Translations under genes and position numbers: made by a program
From: Sutterella massiliensis
GTDB lineage: Bacteria; Pseudomonadota; Gammaproteobacteria; Burkholderiales; Burkholderiaceae_F
Assembly: GCF_016899755.1 (NCBI RefSeq)
Contig: NZ_JACJJC010000007.1
Location: 1-64,000 of the forward strand
Direction: 5' to 3'
DNA length: 64,000 nucleotides
Shown: one piece after another, positions 36,070 to 44,551 of the stretch
Layout: each line of letters starts with the position of its first letter
How positions within the stretch are numbered: position 1 is the first letter of the stretch
Notes under the pieces: model-generated
The model's database searches: none
What the model was told of the DNA's origin: nothing
What the model saw: only the letters and a program-made list of their open reading frames with translations

Positions 36070-36576
36070 ATGGCTCAGGAAATCGAACGCAAATTTTTGG
36101 TCGCCGACGACAGCTGGCGCACGCCCGAAGCGCTTGCCTCGGGCGTAGCGATGCGCCAGGGGTATCTTTGCCGCGACAAAGCGCGCACGGTGCGCGTGCG
36201 GCTTGCCGGCGGGCGCGGCACGATGACGGTCAAGGGCGCGACCGAAGGCTTTAGCCGCCTTGAATTCGAGTACGAGATCCCGGCCGAAGAAGCGGCCGAC
36301 ATGCTCGAGAAGCTCGCACTGCGCCCGCTTGTCGAAAAGGTGCGCTACCGCGTCCCCGCTGCTGCGCCTGCGGGTGCCTTCTGGGAGATCGACGTTTTCG
36401 AAGGCGAAAATGCGGGACTCATCGTCGCGGAAATGGAACTCCCTGATGAAGCGGCCGTTTTCGAGCGCCCCGCCTGGCTCGGGCGCGAAGTCTCTCGCGA
36501 CCCGCGCTACTTCAATTCGAACCTCCTCGCGCATCCCTACTGCGCGTGGAAGGAAGAAGAGCGCGGCGGGCAATAG
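36070..36576 (+). CDS. CYTH-domain inorganic triphosphatase
   Basis: 168 residues from ATG 36070. It has the signature EIERKFLV (4-11) and alternating basic and acidic strands lining a triphosphate tunnel (RTVRVRLAGGRG, MTVKGA, RLEFEYEIP, WEIDVFEGENAGLIVAEMEL). This is the short, single-domain class typified by Nitrosomonas tripolyphosphatase, without the CHAD domain of E. coli YgiF. Substrate probably tripolyphosphate; family-based inference. Confidence 0.87.
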   Translation: MAQEIERKFLVADDSWRTPEALASGVAMRQGYLCRDKARTVRVRLAGGRGTMTVKGATEGFSRLEFEYEIPAEEAADMLEKLALRPLVEKVRYRVPAAAPAGAFWEIDVFEGENAGLIVAEMELPDEAAVFERPAWLGREVSRDPRYFNSNLLAHPYCAWKEEERGGQ

Positions 36577-36601
36577 CGTCGCCCGTGCACCGTTCAAAAA
36601 G

Positions 36602-36640
36602 AAGCCGTCGAACGCTCGGGCGAGCAGTCCGACGGCTTTT
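36602..36640. terminator. Bidirectional terminator, CYTH gene / hya operon
   Basis: AAGCCGTCG (36602-36610) pairs with CGACGGCTT (36630-36638). T runs follow on both strands (TTTTGTTG on plus, CTTCTTTTT on minus), serving the two converging genes. Confidence 0.8.
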
Positions 36641-36663
36641 GTTGTCGGTTGGTCTTTTCGGAC

Positions 36664-36713
36664 TCTGCCGAACCTAGCGGCGGGCGGGCTTTCCCGCCGA
36701 AAAGTTCGGCAGA
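36664..36713. repeat. Nested inverted repeat after hyaC
   Basis: The outer 10-bp arms are TCTGCCGAAC (36664-36673) and GTTCGGCAGA (36704-36713); inside is a 7-bp stem CGGCGGG (36678-36684) with CCCGCCG (36693-36699). It starts 22 bases after the hyaC stop and precedes the terminator. Probably a 3' mRNA structure protecting the hydrogenase transcript. Confidence 0.6.
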
Positions 36714-36735
36714 CCGCACCCGACCGCTCAGGCGA

Positions 36736-37452
36736 TCAATGGGCCGAATGGTCTTCTTTGAACATCCTTAAGCCCGTCGTCATCGACGAGAGCGTCGTGG
36801 CGCCGCCCATCACGTCTTCGCGGAAGCTCATGTACATATGCGCGATCGTGAAGATGATGAGCACGTACATGAAGGCGTGGTGCACGGTACGCACGGCCTG
36901 CGCGTCGCCAAAGAGCGTGAAGACCCAGCCGAACCAGGCCATCCAGCTCGTGTCGGCGCCCCAAGCCTGCGCATAGAGCGCCAGCCCCGTGACGATCAGA
37001 ACGAGCGACCCCAGGAAGAAGAACGCAAACATCGCGAGCTGCGCGAGCGGATTGTGTCCGGCGTACTCGGGACTCGACTTGCGCATGAAGAGGTAGTAGG
37101 CAACCTGTGCGAAGACGCCTTTCCACCACTTCCAGGACCAGAGCGGCGGAATGAAGATCATGCGCGCGTACTTGTTGCCGACCACCGCCCAATAGAGACG
37201 ATAGACCATGAGCACGGTGAAGATCATCCCGGCGGCAAAGTGAAAGAGCCGCACGTAGCCGAAGTCATAGGTCTCCCAGGTGTTGCCGAGGTTCGACACC
37301 AGGGGCGAGCCGATGATGAAGCCCGTGAAGATCATCACGAACATGCAGACCGCCATCGCCCAGTGCCAGACGCGCACGGGCGCTTCCCATACGTAGATGG
37401 GCTTCGTGCCGGCCGAGACGTCGACCTCAAAGGTGACAGGATCGATTTTCAT
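36736..37452 (-). CDS. hyaC: Ni/Fe-hydrogenase b-type cytochrome subunit
   Basis: 238-residue inner-membrane dihaem cytochrome b that passes electrons from the hydrogenase small subunit to quinone. The N-terminal YVWEAPVRVWHW and later GMIFTVLMVYR, YNP-type region and TVHHAFMYVLIIFTIAHMY carry the membrane histidines expected as haem ligands. Four hydrophobic segments. It is third in hyaABC, 21 bases after hyaB. Confidence 0.92.
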   Translation of the reverse strand: MKIDPVTFEVDVSAGTKPIYVWEAPVRVWHWAMAVCMFVMIFTGFIIGSPLVSNLGNTWETYDFGYVRLFHFAAGMIFTVLMVYRLYWAVVGNKYARMIFIPPLWSWKWWKGVFAQVAYYLFMRKSSPEYAGHNPLAQLAMFAFFFLGSLVLIVTGLALYAQAWGADTSWMAWFGWVFTLFGDAQAVRTVHHAFMYVLIIFTIAHMYMSFREDVMGGATTLSSMTTGLRMFKEDHSAH

Positions 37453-37473
37453 AGGAAGGGCTCCTTCGTGCCC

Positions 37474-39237
37474 TCAGCGAACCTGCACGCGGCAGAGCTC
37501 TTCGCCCTCGGGGGTGAAAAGGTGCGTGGCACAGGCGAGGCACGGGTCGTAACTGTGGATCGTGCGGATGATTTCGAGCGGGCGCTCCGGATCCGCCACG
37601 GGGGTGCCGATGAGCGAAAGCTCGAAGGCGCCCATCTGTCCTTCGGGCGAGCGCGGCGACGCATTCCAAGTGGTCGGCACAACGGCCTGCCAGTTGGCGA
37701 TGCGCGTGTCGCGAATGACGCACCAGTGCCCGAGCGCACCGCGAGGCGCTTCGCACGGGCCCACGCCGCGGCATTCCTTCGGCCACGTCTTCGGATCCCA
37801 GAACGTCATGTCGGCTGCGGTCTCGTCGCCCGCCTTGATGTTGGCGGTGAGGTCGTCGACGTACTGCACCATCTTCTTGGCGGACCAGTGGCACTCAAGT
37901 GCGCGCGCCGCGTGACGACCGAGCGTCGAGAAGACCGCTTCGAGCGGCAGGTTGAGCTCTTCAAGGAGCGCAAGCGCGGGCTCCTTGATGTGCGGCACGT
38001 TCTTAGCAACACCCATGACGAGGCGCGCCAAGGGGCCGACTTCCATGAAGTTGCCCTTCCAGCGCGGGCTCTTGATCCAGCTGTACTTGCCGTCGGCCGC
38101 GAGCCAGGAGAACTTCGTGCGAGTGCCGTCGCTCCCCTGCGGCAATTCGTAGGCCTGATCGGTGACGCCGTCCCACGGGTGGAGCCCCTTCTTCTGATCC
38201 GGGTACTTGTACCAGGAGTGATCGACGAACTCCTGAATTTCGTCGGGGTTGCGCAGATCGACGTCGAAGACTTCGTTCAAGTTGCCGTTCAAAATCGCAC
38301 CGCGCGGCAGCTGCAGGCTCTTGTCGGACCAGTCGTTGGCGATTTCCGGGAAGTCGCCGTAGCAGAGCAGGTTCTTGTTGGCGAGACCGGCGCCGTAGCG
38401 GAACCATTCCGGATAGAACGAAGCGATCGCCTTGATGTCGGGCAGATAAACGTTTTCGACCATCTCGACGCACTTCTTGGCGATGTCGCGCATGTAGTTG
38501 AGCGTAACCTCGTTCACCATCGTGCCCTGCGCGCCCGTGTCGTGCATGTTGATCGGGCAGGCAACGCCGCCTACGAGGTAGTTCGGGTGCGGATTCTTGC
38601 CGCCCAGAATCGTGTGCACGCGCACGATTTCGCGCTGGAAGTCGAGGACTTCGAGGTAGTGCGTCACGGCAAGAAGGTTCACTGCGGGCGGCAGCTTCAT
38701 CGCCGGATGCCCCCAGTAGCCCTTGTTGAAGATGCCGAGCTGGCCCGAGGCGACGAACTTCTTCAGACGATTCTGCACGTCGCGAAAGTAGCCCACGGCC
38801 GCGAGCGGATGGTGCGGCGAAATCTTCTGCTGCAGCTCGGCCGTTTCGCGCGGATCGGCTTCAAGCGCGCTCACGACGTCCACCCAGTCGAGCGCAGAGA
38901 GCTGATAGAAGTGCACGAGGTGGTCGTGCGTATAAAGCGTCGCGTTGATAAGGTTGCGGATGATGTTGGCGTTCTTCGGGATCTTGATGCCGATCGCGTC
39001 TTCAACGGCGCGCACGGCCGAGAGCGCGTGAATGCCCGTGCAAACGCCGCAGATGCGCTCCACAAAAGCCCAGGCGTCGCGCGGATCGCGCCCCTTCAGA
39101 ATGACTTCCAGGCCGCGCCACATCGTGCCCGTGCTCATCGAGTCGACGATTTTGTTGTCTTCACCGAGCACGGCCTGCACGCGCAGGTGCCCTTCGATGC
39201 GGGTGACCGGGTCGACGACAATACGACGTTCGCTCAT
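37474..39237 (-). CDS. hyaB: [NiFe]-hydrogenase large subunit
   Basis: 587 residues. Ni-Fe site cysteines: L1 motif RICGVCTGIH (Cys63, Cys66) and L5 motif DPCLACATH (Cys566, Cys569, His572). Fifteen residues follow His572 and must be removed by a maturation protease after nickel insertion; no such protease gene is visible in the cluster. Splits H2 in the periplasm. Start and small-subunit stop share a base (TAATG). Confidence 0.95.
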   Translation of the reverse strand: MSERRIVVDPVTRIEGHLRVQAVLGEDNKIVDSMSTGTMWRGLEVILKGRDPRDAWAFVERICGVCTGIHALSAVRAVEDAIGIKIPKNANIIRNLINATLYTHDHLVHFYQLSALDWVDVVSALEADPRETAELQQKISPHHPLAAVGYFRDVQNRLKKFVASGQLGIFNKGYWGHPAMKLPPAVNLLAVTHYLEVLDFQREIVRVHTILGGKNPHPNYLVGGVACPINMHDTGAQGTMVNEVTLNYMRDIAKKCVEMVENVYLPDIKAIASFYPEWFRYGAGLANKNLLCYGDFPEIANDWSDKSLQLPRGAILNGNLNEVFDVDLRNPDEIQEFVDHSWYKYPDQKKGLHPWDGVTDQAYELPQGSDGTRTKFSWLAADGKYSWIKSPRWKGNFMEVGPLARLVMGVAKNVPHIKEPALALLEELNLPLEAVFSTLGRHAARALECHWSAKKMVQYVDDLTANIKAGDETAADMTFWDPKTWPKECRGVGPCEAPRGALGHWCVIRDTRIANWQAVVPTTWNASPRSPEGQMGAFELSLIGTPVADPERPLEIIRTIHSYDPCLACATHLFTPEGEELCRVQVR

Positions 39238-40331
39238 TATTCCTTACCTCCGATTTCCTTGTTGGTGCGACCGCGCGCCTGCGCAACCGCGGACATGGCC
39301 GCGTGCGCCGCAGCGGCGACGCCGACGACGGCAACCGTCGCGAGGCCGACCTTGTCGACCGTGGCTTCGATGCCGCCGAACCCCGGCGGCAGCACGGTCG
39401 TTTCGTGTTCGTAGAAGGAGCCCTTGTCGAAGAAGTTGGGCTCGGCGCAACCGATGCAGCCGTGACCGGACTTCACGGGCCAGGAAAGACCCTCATTCCA
39501 CTGAACGGTCGAGCAGGGCGCGTAGGTGGTCGGCCCCTTGCAGCCGAGCTTATAGAGGCAGTAGCCAAGCTTGGCGCCTTCGTCGTCGAAGGCTTCGGCA
39601 AACTGACCGGCATCGAAATGTCCGCGGCGGTAGCACTTGTCGTGAATACGCTGACCGTAGAACATCTTCGGGCGTCCGAGCCGATCGAGCGGCGGCAGAC
39701 GGTCGTAGGTGAGGATGTAGGTGATGACGGACGTCATCACTTCCGGAATCGGCGGGCAGCCCGGCACGAGAACGATGGGCTTATCCGTAATCACTTCCGT
39801 AATCGGCACGGCGTGCGTGGGATTGGGTTTGGCAGCCTGCACGCAGCCCCAGGCGGCGCAGGAGCCCCAGCCGATCACGGCCTTGGCGTCCTTGGCGACG
39901 TGCTTCAATTTGTCGAGAAAGATTTCTCCGCCCGGAATGCAGTTGATGCCGCCGTCATGGAGCGGCACGTTGCCTTCGACGGCAAGAATGTAGTTGCCCT
40001 TGTACTTTTCGATCGTCTCTTCGAGCGACTCTTCGGCCTGATGGCCGGCGGCAGCCATAATCGTGTCGTCGTAGTCGAGCGACACCATCGAGAGCACCAT
40101 GTCTTTGGCGACCGGCGTATAGGAGCGAATGAAGGACTCGGTACAGCAGGTGCACTCGAGCCCGTGCAGCCAAACGACCGGGGTGCGGGGCTTCGTCTGC
40201 ATCGCGTCGGCAATTTCCTGTGCGCCCGCGCTTCCGAGTCCGAGGCTCGCTGCGGTGAGCGAGCAGAACTGCAGGAAGCTTCGGCGGCTGATGCCCTGGC
40301 GGCGAAGCGCTTCGTATTGCGTTTCAAACAT
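39237..40331 (-). CDS. hyaA: [NiFe]-hydrogenase small subunit, six-cysteine (O2-tolerant) type
   Basis: 364 residues from ATG 40331, with AGGGAG upstream. A Tat signal (SRRSFLQF, 15-22) exports the folded dimer. The proximal-cluster cysteines are Cys60, Cys62, Cys63 (LECTCC), Cys158, Cys163 (WGSCAAWGC) and Cys192 (VPGC). After removing an offset of 43 these are exactly 17, 19, 20, 115, 120 and 149 of E. coli Hyd-1, including the two extra cysteines (19, 120) that make the [4Fe-3S] cluster of oxygen-tolerant group 1d enzymes. A C-terminal hydrophobic helix ([19 protein letters not shown]) anchors it to the membrane. Confidence 0.95.
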   Translation of the reverse strand: MFETQYEALRRQGISRRSFLQFCSLTAASLGLGSAGAQEIADAMQTKPRTPVVWLHGLECTCCTESFIRSYTPVAKDMVLSMVSLDYDDTIMAAAGHQAEESLEETIEKYKGNYILAVEGNVPLHDGGINCIPGGEIFLDKLKHVAKDAKAVIGWGSCAAWGCVQAAKPNPTHAVPITEVITDKPIVLVPGCPPIPEVMTSVITYILTYDRLPPLDRLGRPKMFYGQRIHDKCYRRGHFDAGQFAEAFDDEGAKLGYCLYKLGCKGPTTYAPCSTVQWNEGLSWPVKSGHGCIGCAEPNFFDKGSFYEHETTVLPPGFGGIEATVDKVGLATVAVVGVAAAAHAAMSAVAQARGRTNKEIGGKE

Positions 40332-40993
40332 ATTGCGGGTCTCCCTCTTTTGGGGTTGTCCGTGCTGCTCGAGCCGCTTTATAGGCGCGAGCCGCACGAG
40401 CGCGTTCATGCGCAGTGCTTCGGCGGCGGAAAGACTCGTCGAGCCGCGCCCCTGCTTTTTCTGCGTTTATTCGTCCTGCTCTCAGACTTCGGTTCCGGCA
40501 TGCGGCACCCGTTAACGTGCGGAACGTCGGCCCCGCCGCAACGGGAGCCGCATCCGACATACGCTTCAAGCGCGCTCGTTCGCCCCGTTCAAAGGCGTAA
40601 GCCGCCTTTGAACTGCGCGAGCGGCACCGAACCGGCGAAGCGGCGCGCAAGCGAAGCGTGAAGACAAAAAGAGCAACGAAAAAATCGAAAGCGAAGGGGA
40701 CGGACGACAAAAACGTCTTCTGCCCCGCGCACACTTCAGAGATTAGGCGCGAGGGAGCGCGCTGCCTATCGGACGTCGGTAGAGATCGGACGAAAAACCC
40801 ATCCGCCGAAAGACTTAGTTGTGATTAGAGAACTGCGCCTCCGAAAGCCGCGCCCCTACCAAATGATGAGTGCCAACTCGTCTTTCGACCGATTTCAAGC
40901 GCTCTATCCCCTCCATATACTTCAAAAATGGAGTGCGCTCCGCTCGGATCGGACGCGCCGCCTCTCACCCAGGGAAGGAGCCTCAAGCCACAT
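40332..40993. other. Divergent regulatory region between hyaABC and hybE-hyp genes
   Basis: 660 bases with no convincing gene in six frames. It contains a perfect 11-bp inverted repeat at 40587-40613. I found no clear -35/-10 pair, no -24/-12 promoter and no FNR site. A maturation protease gene, which is often in this position, is not here. Confidence 0.55.
40587..40613. promoter_or_regulatory. Perfect inverted repeat in the hydrogenase divergent region
   Basis: GTTCAAAGGCG (40587-40597), TAAGC, then CGCCTTTGAAC (40603-40613). No T run follows on either strand, so it is probably a dimeric regulator site or a leader hairpin and not a terminator. Confidence 0.5.
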
Positions 40994-41755
40994 ATGGTCG
41001 CAGGAAACGCCAAAGGACAGCTTCGCGTGTTCGCACAGTCGCCGGCGGACGATTTCGAGCGCGGATTCCGCGAAATCGAAGCGTGCCGCATGCGGGGGCT
41101 GCCCGTCCTCAATCCGAAGCTCTCGGTCAAGGCCGTGCGCTTTCGGCGCTTCGGCAACGACTGGTTCGGCACCGTCGTGACCCCTTGGGCGATCTTCGCC
41201 GTTTATGCCTGCGGCGCGCGCGAAGCGTGGGTGGACCTGCCCTCGGGCGCCACCCGCACGATCGAACTTCCGGCGGGCGACTTCCCCTTTACCGCGATCG
41301 ACGACGAGGTGCTCGGGCGCTTTCTTGCGCTCTCTTTAAAGAGCCCCGTGCTCGACGTGGGCGACCAGGAAACGGCCGAACTCATTGCAAACTTCGCCTT
41401 CGAAAACATGCTCACCGCGCAGGCGATCCCCGAAGACGACGAGGCGGCAACCGCTTGGGTGCCGCCCACGGCCGACGGCGAGCTGCGCCGCGTGATTCCG
41501 ATTCGGATTGCGCCGCCCAAGGACATGGAAAAAACGCCGGCGCTCACGCCGAAGGCGCCTGAAGCGCCCGCCGAGGAAAGTCCCGCAGAACCGTTTTTTA
41601 AGAAGCGGCTCTCGCGCCGCGCGCTCTTCGCGGGCGCAAGCGCCTCTGCCAAGGATGACGCCCGCGTCGCAGACGCCGTCCAAGCTTCGCAGCCGTACCT
41701 CGAGAAAGCCGATCGCGCCGACCGAACGCCGACGCAGGGAGGCGCGCATGATTGA
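40994..41755 (+). CDS. hybE: HybE/HupJ-family hydrogenase assembly chaperone
   Basis: 253 residues. The NiFe-hyd_HybE domain covers about the first 150 (LPVLNPKLSVKAVRFRRFGNDW, GTVVTPWAIFAVY, ATRTIELPAGDFPF). It helps keep the small subunit competent for assembly and Tat export. The C-terminal ~100 residues are Pro/Ala/Glu-rich, with a twin-arginine-like string (KKRLSRRALFAGASA) resembling HybE-type tails of the HupJ group. The ATG at 40994 has AAGGAG 15 bases upstream; ATG 40928 is an alternative. It overlaps hupK by 8 bases. Confidence 0.75.
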   Translation: MVAGNAKGQLRVFAQSPADDFERGFREIEACRMRGLPVLNPKLSVKAVRFRRFGNDWFGTVVTPWAIFAVYACGAREAWVDLPSGATRTIELPAGDFPFTAIDDEVLGRFLALSLKSPVLDVGDQETAELIANFAFENMLTAQAIPEDDEAATAWVPPTADGELRRVIPIRIAPPKDMEKTPALTPKAPEAPAEESPAEPFFKKRLSRRALFAGASASAKDDARVADAVQASQPYLEKADRADRTPTQGGAHD

Positions 41756-43079
41756 AACGGGTGCCATCCACGTCTGTGTCGGCATGAAGCCGACGGGGCG
41801 CCTCACGCTCTCGCTCACAAACACCCGGACGGCCGCACCCGCCCGACTTCTTTGCGCGCCCGAAAACCGCGGGAAGGCCCGACGTCTCGTGACGCTTCTC
41901 TTCGGCCTCTGCCCGATCGCGCAGCTCGTTGCGTTTGATGAAGCACGCGCGGCCGCGCTCGGCGTTCCCGGCCCCGTTGTTCGAACGGGCCGCCTCGCCG
42001 AGCTCGGCGTCGTTCTGGAAGCGATCGTCGAGACGATCCGCGTTCTCGTTGCCGACGCTGCCCGCATGGCCGGGCTCCAGCACGCACCCGAAGCCGGCCG
42101 CGCGATCGGCCGCATGCGCGTCGAACTCGGCCGCATCGTCGAAGTGCTTCTCTCGGCCGACCCTAGCGGGGACGCAGCCCTCTTCACGAGTCCCGCGCAT
42201 CAGCGCCGCGTTGACGCAGGCTTTCGCTCGGCCGAAACGCTCCTAGAAGAAGCCCTTGCCGTCGCACGCAGTGCAGTTTACGGCGAAGCACCCGAGCGCT
42301 TCGACCTCGAGCGCAAAACTTGCGCGTCGCTTGAAGCTTGGGCACGCAGTCATGCGGCAGGCGAAAAGCCGCTCGCTGCCGCCGCGCTCTTCTCGCAAAT
42401 GCTCGAAAAGGGCAAGGGTGCGTGCGAAATCGAAATTCCGTTTCTGCCCGTTCGAACAGAGAAGACGACGAACGCCTTTGCCGAGGAGCTGCTGAACCGC
42501 ATGCTCGTTGAGACGGACTTCGAACTCTCGCCCTTCTGGCAGGGAACGCCCCGTCTCACGGGGACGCTCTCCCGCATGCGAAGCGCGCACCCGGCCGTCG
42601 AAACTCTTTTGGCCGAAAACGGCATCTCGCCCGTTTCGCTTTTGGGTTCGCGGCTCCTCGAACTCGCCATTGCGCTTCGGCACGCCAAGCGCCTTTTGGC
42701 CACCCGCGGCGAAGCGCCCTCGCGCGCCTACGCCGACTCGATCGTCTGGCATTTTGCCGAAGAAGAGAGCGGCGCGAAGCGCCGTGAGGCGATTTCGCTC
42801 GTCGAAACCGCTCGCGGCCTTTTGGCGCACGCCGTGCGGCTTGACGAATCGGGCGAAGTGGCGACGCTTCGCATCACGTCGCCGACAGAATGGCAGTTCG
42901 CGCCCTATGGCGCGGGGCAGCGCATTCTTCTCGCGCTCGTGAAGCGCTGCTACAACGACGCGCCGCCCGCTTCGCGCTGCCGGCTCGAAGCACAGGTGCG
43001 GCGCGTGCTCTTCGGGCTCGACCCCTGCGTGCCGATAGAATTTGCCTACACGGGCCGCGCGCAGCAGATTCCGGTTTAG
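41748..43079 (+). CDS. hupK: HupK-like hydrogenase maturation protein
   Basis: 443 residues from ATG 41748. HupK proteins resemble a hydrogenase large subunit that has lost nickel-binding cysteines and are thought to act as a scaffold in Fe(CN)2CO transfer. The C-terminal LFGLDPCVPIEF (around residue 424) is a degenerate form of the large-subunit DPCxxCxxH motif, with only the first cysteine kept. It sits between hybE and hypA, typical of hup clusters. Confidence 0.75.
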   Translation: MIETGAIHVCVGMKPTGRLTLSLTNTRTAAPARLLCAPENRGKARRLVTLLFGLCPIAQLVAFDEARAAALGVPGPVVRTGRLAELGVVLEAIVETIRVLVADAARMAGLQHAPEAGRAIGRMRVELGRIVEVLLSADPSGDAALFTSPAHQRRVDAGFRSAETLLEEALAVARSAVYGEAPERFDLERKTCASLEAWARSHAAGEKPLAAAALFSQMLEKGKGACEIEIPFLPVRTEKTTNAFAEELLNRMLVETDFELSPFWQGTPRLTGTLSRMRSAHPAVETLLAENGISPVSLLGSRLLELAIALRHAKRLLATRGEAPSRAYADSIVWHFAEEESGAKRREAISLVETARGLLAHAVRLDESGEVATLRITSPTEWQFAPYGAGQRILLALVKRCYNDAPPASRCRLEAQVRRVLFGLDPCVPIEFAYTGRAQQIPV

Positions 43080-43111
43080 CGTCCCACAAACACACAAAGG
43101 CCAAGCGACCC

Positions 43112-43492
43112 ATGCACGAACTTTCCATCGCAGAAGGCATCATCGAAATCGTCGAACGCACGGCCGCCGCCAACGACGTGCGGTCCGTTCGAGCCGTGCG
43201 CGTAGCAATCGGCGAACTCGCGGGCGTCGACATCCCGAGTCTTGAATTTGCTTGGGAAAGCGTACGCAAAGGCGGCGTTGCCGAGAACGCAGTGCTCGAA
43301 ATCGAGCGCCCGAAAGGCGAAGCCTGGTGTCTTGACTGCTGCCGGACGGTGCCGATGGCGCGCTACGGCGACCCGTGCCCCATCTGCGGCGGCTACCGGC
43401 TCACCGCCACGGGCGGCACCGAGATGCGGGTTATCGAGTTCATTGAACGCACCCCGGACGGTGAGAATTCGAACGAAGAGCGAGACTCATAA
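43112..43492 (+). CDS. hypA: Hydrogenase nickel-incorporation protein HypA
   Basis: 126 residues. The N-terminal Met-His-Glu (MHELS) binds nickel, and the zinc site is CLDC...CPIC. It works with HypB to load nickel into the large subunit. Family length is about 115; the tail here is slightly longer. Confidence 0.94.
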   Translation: MHELSIAEGIIEIVERTAAANDVRSVRAVRVAIGELAGVDIPSLEFAWESVRKGGVAENAVLEIERPKGEAWCLDCCRTVPMARYGDPCPICGGYRLTATGGTEMRVIEFIERTPDGENSNEERDS

Positions 43493-43581
43493 CGCGATCG
43501 GCGCCTGGCCGACAAACCCCTGGAAGCACCGAACGCAACAAAGAAAAGTCAGACATTTGAAGACAACGGAGGGCTGATTAC

Positions 43582-44433
43582 ATGTGCACCACCTGCGGCT
43601 GCGGCGACCCGAACGCCGTTCACATGCATGTCGACGAAAACGGCAACATCACCGTGCACTCGCACGGGGATCACGACCATCATCACCATGAGCACGGTCA
43701 CGCCCACGCGCATGAAGACGATCATGGGCACGGCCCGGCGCACGCGCATGCCGCTTCGACCCCGGCGGGCCGCGCCGTTGCGATTGAAGAAGACATCCTC
43801 GGGCGCAACAACGCCGTTGCAACGAAAAACCGCGCACTCTTGGCAGCGCGCCGCATACTCGCGCTCAACCTCGTATCGAGCCCGGGTTCGGGGAAAACGG
43901 AACTCCTCTCGGCAACGCTCAAGCGCCTCCTCGAACAGTCGGGCCCGAAGCCCCTCGTAATCGAAGGCGACCAGGAAACGGCCAACGACGCCGACCGCAT
44001 CCGTTCGACGGGCGCGCGCGCCGTTCAGATCAATACCGGCAAGGGCTGTCACCTCGACGCCGCCATGATCGAGCGAGCGCTCGAAGTGCTTGACCCCGAA
44101 CCTGAATCGATTCTCTTTATTGAAAACGTCGGCAACCTCGTCTGCCCGGCCGAGTTCGACTTGGGCGAAGCGCACAAGGTGGCGCTCCTTTCCGTCACGG
44201 AAGGCGAAGACAAGCCCCTTAAGTACCCGGACATGTTCCGCGCGGCCGACCTCGTTCTCATCACCAAGGTCGACCTCCTGCCCTATCTGCGTTTTGACGT
44301 CGAGAAGTGCGAAGCCTACGCGCGGCGCGTCAATCCTCGCGCGAAGATCATCCGCACGAGCGCGATCACGGGCGAAGGACTCGACACGTGGCTTAAGTGG
44401 CTCGAAGCCGAGCACACACTCGCCGGCATCTAG
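43582..44433 (+). CDS. hypB: Hydrogenase nickel GTPase HypB
   Basis: 283 residues. The N-terminal MCTTCGCGD is the high-affinity nickel motif. A His/Asp-rich segment follows (about 26-57, [17 protein letters not shown]), serving as nickel store. The GTPase domain has [11 protein letters not shown] (Walker A), ENVGNLVCP and the TKVDLLP specificity motif. A long His tract suggests storage as well as insertion of nickel, which matches the nik importer in the same window. Confidence 0.95.
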   Translation: MCTTCGCGDPNAVHMHVDENGNITVHSHGDHDHHHHEHGHAHAHEDDHGHGPAHAHAASTPAGRAVAIEEDILGRNNAVATKNRALLAARRILALNLVSSPGSGKTELLSATLKRLLEQSGPKPLVIEGDQETANDADRIRSTGARAVQINTGKGCHLDAAMIERALEVLDPEPESILFIENVGNLVCPAEFDLGEAHKVALLSVTEGEDKPLKYPDMFRAADLVLITKVDLLPYLRFDVEKCEAYARRVNPRAKIIRTSAITGEGLDTWLKWLEAEHTLAGI

Positions 44434-44551
44434 AGCGGACGCGGCCGAACCGCAGCGAGCACGCGAGAAAAGGAGTCGAAAGCGCGCACTGCGGCCGACG
44501 GCCTTCGAAACATTGACCATCCATGGACGGGCGGCAAGGAGGCGGCGCGGC

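Noticed and set aside
41580..41650. Twin-arginine-like motif (SRRALFAGA) in the HybE-like protein as an export signal
   Set aside because: It is near residue 205, far from the N-terminus, so it cannot act as a Tat signal peptide.
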